From positions 1 through 41,857 of the forward strand of contig QWQF01000272.1 in the NCBI GenBank assembly GCA_003669125.1: a stretch of 41,857 bases of DNA. The letters run 5' to 3'. The first letter of the stretch is position 1. Each line of letters starts with the position of its first letter. The notes under the pieces are model-generated. The model was not told the DNA's origin. It was given only the letters and a program-made list of their open reading frames with translations, and searched no databases. This document shows positions 38,413 through 41,857 of this stretch, in pieces. The stretch comes from Planctomycetota bacterium (GTDB taxonomy: Bacteria; Planctomycetota; Planctomycetia; Planctomycetales; Planctomycetaceae). Made by a program: the position numbers and the translations under genes.

Positions 38413-40353
38413 GTGCGCGAAATCAAAAGGCAGTCCGCGCCTCTCTTGCTTTTGACAATACTGCTCAGCGTTTTGGAAACCATCGCGTCTGCCGAACCTC
38501 CATCCCTCGCCGCTCACCCCGCGAATGTCTGGATCAAGCGGACTCCGTTGCCGGATGCTCCCGTTTCGCCGCGGTTGGGGTATGAGGGGGCGTGTGTTTG
38601 GGATCGGCAACACAAATTGCTCGTGAGGTATGGCGGGCACAATCAAGGGGGTGGCGGCGAGCAGGGGGCGGAGGTTTGGACGTTCGATTTGGCGACGGCG
38701 AAGTGGACGCTCAAGGAGCCGAATACGTCGCCGCCGGGGGTTTGCTGCAACAACCAAAATGTTTACGACCCGACGAGCGGGCGGTATGTGCGGTTTCCGT
38801 TTTTCAGCGGCAGCCACGGGTGGCAGTGGGCTCGCGAGCTGTACTTGAATGACTCGTCCGTGTGGACCTACGACCTCGGCGAGAACCGCTGGCGAAACCG
38901 GCGGCCGTTGCCGACGCCGAAACTTGCGCCGTATCGCTGTGCCTCGTGGGATAGCGACGAACAGCTCGTCGTGGTCTTCGGCGGCGAGGGGAGTCACGAG
39001 GGGACGTTGCTCTACGATCCCGCGCGGAACGAGTGGCGTTGGCCCAAGCCCGCGAATGAGCCGGCCGCTCGCAGCGGTGGGAACATGGCCTACGACGAGG
39101 CTCGCAAGCTGCATGTGTTGTTCGGTTCGCAGTTCGACAACGACGTTCACACTTGGGCCTACGACGTCCGCCGCAACGAGTGGCGCGACATGAAACCGGA
39201 CGTCCAACCGCCGACCGACAAGAACGACGCGGTGCTGACCTACGATCCGATTCATCGCGTCGTGCTGGCGATCATCAAGATCACGACCGGCAAGGATGAA
39301 GACGCGAAGCACGAATTTCAGACGTGGGCTTACGACGCGGGCGCGAATCGCTGGCAGCGGATGAACCCGACCGCCGAACCCGAATCGTCTAGCAACCGCG
39401 CACGGAATCTGATCTTCGCTCCGGAGCTGAACCTCGCGATCCTCGAAAACTGCACGAGCAAGCCGCGCGAGCAACAGGTTTGGACGTATCGATTCGGGGA
39501 CGCACCGACGGGACAATTACCGTTGCGAGTCGCGAAACCGCGATTTGTGCTGCCACTGGTTGAGGACGGAGTTGTTTCGGTCATTGGGCCGGAGCGAGCG
39601 GAAATCAGTTGGACAGCCCCCGTAGGCCTGCCGCTCCGCGACGGAAAATCCTCGTCACGGAATGACGCGGCGACGCTGCGGTATCACGTCGAGCGCGCGG
39701 TCGTCGAAGTCTACAGCGACGATCAACTCAAACGGCTCAAGTCGCGCACGCCGCCGATGGGCGAGCCGATCGTTGGAGCGATCCGCCGCATCGGGCCGTT
39801 TCAGCGGCTCACGACCGAGCCGCTCAAGGTGACATCGTTCGTCGATACGAAGATCAAATTGAATGAACCACAAGCAATCGAAGGCGAACCGAGCTACGAC
39901 CGGCCATTGCACAAAGAACATCTCGACGAGTCCGGCCGCGAATATCGCAAGGCGGTCTTTGCCTACCGCGTTCGCTCGATCGATGAAGCGGGCAAGGAAA
40001 GCGGTCCGTCGTCGGCGCTGTTCACGATCCCGTCGTCACCACAAAACGTCTTCAGCCGCGAGGAGGGAACGACCTGCCAACTGAAATGGTCGCCGAATCC
40101 CGAACGAGGCATCGCTGGCTATCGCGTCTATCGGATGGATGGCCGCTACGACAAAGACCCGGTCTCGCGACTGACCGCCGAGCCAATCACAGCGACGACC
40201 TTCCAAGACGAATCCGCCGGCAAGCAGGCTCGGCGGTACTACATCGTGGCGGTGGACGCTCTGGGCCAGGAAGGTTTCCCGTCATCACCAGTCTGGTTTC
40301 AGCGCGAGTGGCGTGATTTCTATCTGCCGTTCATCGGCGAGTGGCATCAGTAA
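38413..40353 (+). CDS. Secreted Kelch-like beta-propeller protein with FN3 domain
   Basis: About 646 residues from the proposed GTG at 38413 (read as MREIKRQSAPLLLLTILLSV), which gives a good signal peptide cleaved near ASA/EP. The frame stays open upstream through the damaged small gene, so the start is inferred. Kelch-type blades follow: 'SPRLGYEGACVWDRQHKLLV', 'RYGGHNQGGGGEQGAEVWTF', 'CASWDSDEQLVVVFGGEGSH', 'RSGGNMAYDEARKLHVLFGS', 'HTWAYDVRRNEWRDM', the usual GG...VW.YD...W pattern, at about 40-380. A disordered linker leads to a fibronectin type III domain at about 530-640 ('QLKWSPNPERGIAGYRVYRM', 'ARRYYIVAVDALGQEGFPSS'). This suggests an extracellular binding protein. A hairpin follows the stop directly and the aldo/keto reductase gene begins 72 bases later. 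Confidence 0.82.
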   Translation: MREIKRQSAPLLLLTILLSVLETIASAEPPSLAAHPANVWIKRTPLPDAPVSPRLGYEGACVWDRQHKLLVRYGGHNQGGGGEQGAEVWTFDLATAKWTLKEPNTSPPGVCCNNQNVYDPTSGRYVRFPFFSGSHGWQWARELYLNDSSVWTYDLGENRWRNRRPLPTPKLAPYRCASWDSDEQLVVVFGGEGSHEGTLLYDPARNEWRWPKPANEPAARSGGNMAYDEARKLHVLFGSQFDNDVHTWAYDVRRNEWRDMKPDVQPPTDKNDAVLTYDPIHRVVLAIIKITTGKDEDAKHEFQTWAYDAGANRWQRMNPTAEPESSSNRARNLIFAPELNLAILENCTSKPREQQVWTYRFGDAPTGQLPLRVAKPRFVLPLVEDGVVSVIGPERAEISWTAPVGLPLRDGKSSSRNDAATLRYHVERAVVEVYSDDQLKRLKSRTPPMGEPIVGAIRRIGPFQRLTTEPLKVTSFVDTKIKLNEPQAIEGEPSYDRPLHKEHLDESGREYRKAVFAYRVRSIDEAGKESGPSSALFTIPSSPQNVFSREEGTTCQLKWSPNPERGIAGYRVYRMDGRYDKDPVSRLTAEPITATTFQDESAGKQARRYYIVAVDALGQEGFPSSPVWFQREWRDFYLPFIGEWHQ

Positions 40354-40373
40354 CCACGCTCGCCGGAGCGTGG
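40354..40373 (+). repeat. GC-rich hairpin directly after a stop codon
   Basis: CCACGCTC (40354-40361) and GAGCGTGG (40366-40373) form an 8-bp stem with loop GCCG, starting on the base after the Kelch-like gene's TAA. There is no T-tract, so it may stabilise the mRNA 3' end rather than terminate. Confidence 0.6.
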
Positions 40374-40425
40374 GCGAGTCACCACAATTCCCACCATGGT
40401 GATTGCCAACTTGAAAGTCATTTCC

Positions 40426-41355
40426 ATGCAGTACCGGACACTCGGCCGAACTGGGATCAAGGTTTCCGCGATCTCGTTCGGAGCGGGACCGGTCTCCGGT
40501 TTGATGACCGGCACGGATGCGAACGCTCAACGCAATGTCGTGGTGGCCGCGATCGAGGCGGGGATCAATTGGTTCGACACCGCGCCGGGTTACGGAGCAG
40601 GCAGCTCGGAAGCCAACCTGGGTCGAGCGTTGTCCGAGATCGCGCCGGCTCAGCCGATCCACATCGCGACCAAGGTGCGCATTCCGTTGGACTCAACCGA
40701 GTCGATCAGCGACATCATTCGTCGCTCGGTCGAGGAGAGCTTGCAGCGGCTGCGAGTCAGTTCGGTCTCGCTGCTGCAATTGCACAACGGGGTCACGTCT
40801 GGTCGCGGAGACGAACCGGCGGCGATCACTCCCGATGACATCCTCTCGCGCGGTGGAGTCGCCGACACATTCGACAGGTTGCGAGAGGAAGGACTCATTC
40901 AACACACGGGCCTGACCGGCACCGGCCAGCCGTCGGCGATGAAGGCCGTGATTCGTTCCGGTCGATTCGACACCGTGCAGACGCCGTACAACGCGCTCAA
41001 TCCCAGCGCGGGTGCGACATCGCCGGTGCAATCCGGCGACACCGACTACGGCAACATCCTGGCCGATTGTGCGGAGACGCAGATGGGTGTGTTCGCGATT
41101 CGCGTGTTCGCCGCCGGTGCGCTACTCGGCCAAGTGCCGAGCGCTCACACGCTCAAGACGCCGTACTTTCCGCTCGATCTGTATCAGCGCGACGCCGCGC
41201 GGGCCGAACTGCTTCGAGCCAAACTCGGCGAGGGGGAGAGTATGACTGAATTCGCTCTGCGCTTCGCGCTGTCGCATTCGGCGGTGAGTTCCGCCATCAT
41301 CGGCTTCGGCTCGCCGAGCCACGTCGCCGAGTTAGCACACGCAGTTCGACACTAA
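40426..41355 (+). CDS. Aldo/keto reductase
   Basis: 309-residue NADPH-dependent aldo/keto reductase, probably cytoplasmic, with no signal peptide. ATG 40426 (MQYRTLGRTGIKVSAISFGA) matches the standard opening of the YajO/yeast-type family; the earlier in-frame ATG at 40396 is rejected. The catalytic tetrad is complete: Asp51 and Tyr56 in 'INWFDTAPGYGAGSSEANLG', Lys83 in 'IHIATKVRIP', His120 in 'VSLLQLHN'. The C-terminal half has 'DTVQTPYNALNPSAGA' (barrel strand) and 'ALRFALSHSAVSSAIIGFGS', the usual cofactor-binding end. It could act on a sugar aldehyde or ketone, in line with nearby carbohydrate enzymes, but that is inference. Its stop codon is also the first three bases of the following inverted repeat. 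Confidence 0.88.
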   Translation: MQYRTLGRTGIKVSAISFGAGPVSGLMTGTDANAQRNVVVAAIEAGINWFDTAPGYGAGSSEANLGRALSEIAPAQPIHIATKVRIPLDSTESISDIIRRSVEESLQRLRVSSVSLLQLHNGVTSGRGDEPAAITPDDILSRGGVADTFDRLREEGLIQHTGLTGTGQPSAMKAVIRSGRFDTVQTPYNALNPSAGATSPVQSGDTDYGNILADCAETQMGVFAIRVFAAGALLGQVPSAHTLKTPYFPLDLYQRDAARAELLRAKLGEGESMTEFALRFALSHSAVSSAIIGFGSPSHVAELAHAVRH

Positions 41356-41447
41356 CCCGAAGCGTCAGCGAGGGCGAGCGATCCAATCGACGTCTTTCTT
41401 GTACCGAGGCGTCGTGAAGCGTTCGTCCTCGCTGACGCTTCGGGTTT
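41353..41447. repeat. 21-bp inverted repeat (REP-like) overlapping a stop codon
   Basis: Arms 41353-41373 and 41427-41447 pair at 20 of 21 positions (core CCCGAAGCGTCAGCGAGG) and continue with mismatches for about 7 more bases. The left arm begins with the TAA of the aldo/keto reductase; the right arm ends 30 bases before the next ATG. The arm differs from that at 12859 at one core base (GTC versus GTG). Confidence 0.82.
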
Positions 41448-41477
41448 GTTTGGAATTCGCTTCGCAAAGTCGCCTCA

Positions 41478-41857
41478 ATGATCCTGCTCAAAGACCAAAC
41501 CTCGACTGAACTCACACTGGCGTTGGCTGATCTCGCGCTGCCCGATCGACTCGTCCGACAGTTGCACGCGGCGGCCGTGCGGCGCGGCGCGACCGAGATT
41601 CCGTTTGAGCTGCCGACCGTTTCGCCGCGAGTGCTTCAGAAAGTTCGCGAGCATGTGACCATTCCGCGTTTGAAATTGCTCGACAAAATCGTCTCGCCGC
41701 AAGACGGCTTCGCGAAGTATTTGTTCGAGGGTGACGGCGAAGGACGCTTCGAGGCCATTCGCATTCCGTTGCTGCACCGGCCGGACGACTTGAAGTATGT
41801 CGTCTGCGTGAGTTCTCAGGTCGGCTGTGCGTTGGGGTGTGCTTTCTGTGCGACCGG
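41478..41857 (+). CDS. RlmN-like radical SAM rRNA methyltransferase (partial, N-terminus only)
   Basis: First 126 codons of a radical SAM enzyme of the RlmN/Cfr family, which methylates adenine C2 or C8 of 23S rRNA. ATG 41478 is the only good start (MILLKDQTSTELTLALADLA). A small N-terminal helical domain (1-60) is followed by 'KYLFEGDGEGRFEAIRIPLL' (the KxLFxxxDGxxxExVxIP pattern of the family) and then the iron-sulfur motif C117-A-L-G-C121-A-F-C124 within 'VVCVSSQVGCALGCAFCATG'. The CxxxCxxC spacing is canonical. The sequence is cut by the window edge, so the two catalytic cysteines further on cannot be checked and RlmN cannot be separated from Cfr-like relatives. Confidence 0.85.
   Translation, partial: MILLKDQTSTELTLALADLALPDRLVRQLHAAAVRRGATEIPFELPTVSPRVLQKVREHVTIPRLKLLDKIVSPQDGFAKYLFEGDGEGRFEAIRIPLLHRPDDLKYVVCVSSQVGCALGCAFCAT

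Noticed and set aside
41478..41857. Calling the radical SAM gene a Cfr-type antibiotic resistance gene
   Set aside because: Only the N-terminal third is present; the context and motif are equally or better explained by housekeeping RlmN.

Overview
The window comes from a planctomycete, most likely order Planctomycetales. It is a GC-rich chromosome stretch packed with secreted gene families that are expanded almost only in that phylum: cytochrome-like DUF1549/DUF1553 and DUF1587/1592/1588/1585 proteins and their twin-arginine partners DUF1501 and DUF1552. The intergenic gaps carry small inverted repeats of a type common in planctomycete genomes. No rRNA, tRNA, CRISPR array, transposase or phage gene was seen. 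I had no search tools, so family names rest on recognising motifs by eye.

Layout. (1) 1-4105, minus strand: a trans-envelope efflux pair, a long TolC-like lipoprotein then a HlyD-type adaptor cut by the window edge. (2) 4291-4508: decayed gene pieces (a GNAT acetyltransferase N-terminus and an unrelated-looking C-terminus in another frame). (3) 10174 to 4623, minus: a three-gene module DUF1592 -> DUF1552 -> DUF1501. (4) 10379-19851, plus, divergent from (3): two DUF1549/DUF1553 -> DUF1501 pairs, the second followed by a SUMF1-fold protein. (5) 37599 to 19867, minus: a run of 11 genes with short gaps: NAD-dependent epimerase, Gfo/Idh/MocA oxidoreductase, SMP-30/leucine-rich-repeat fusion, amidohydrolase, alpha/beta hydrolase, sialate O-acetylesterase, then a DUF1592 -> DUF1552 module, a secreted protein of unknown function, a carboxypeptidase-regulatory-like repeat protein and a PQQ-type beta-propeller. 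(6) 37947-41857, plus: a small gene broken by a frameshift and read in frame into a Kelch/FN3 secreted protein, then an aldo/keto reductase and the start of an RlmN-like radical SAM enzyme.

How it fits together. Nearly every product has a Sec, lipoprotein or twin-arginine signal, so most of the window serves the cell envelope. Four cytochrome-like proteins, each paired with a TAT-exported DUF1501 or DUF1552 protein, lie within 25 kb. They are flanked by carbohydrate-type enzymes (esterase, lactonase-like, epimerase, oxidoreductases), which suggests, as inference only, extracytoplasmic polysaccharide or sulfated-glycan turnover. The biochemical role of the cytochrome/DUF pairs is not established and they are the best candidate here for an undescribed system. 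The other notable items are the gene-end inverted repeat family, a repeat that supplies a start codon and ribosome binding site, and the frameshift/fusion at 38 kb.
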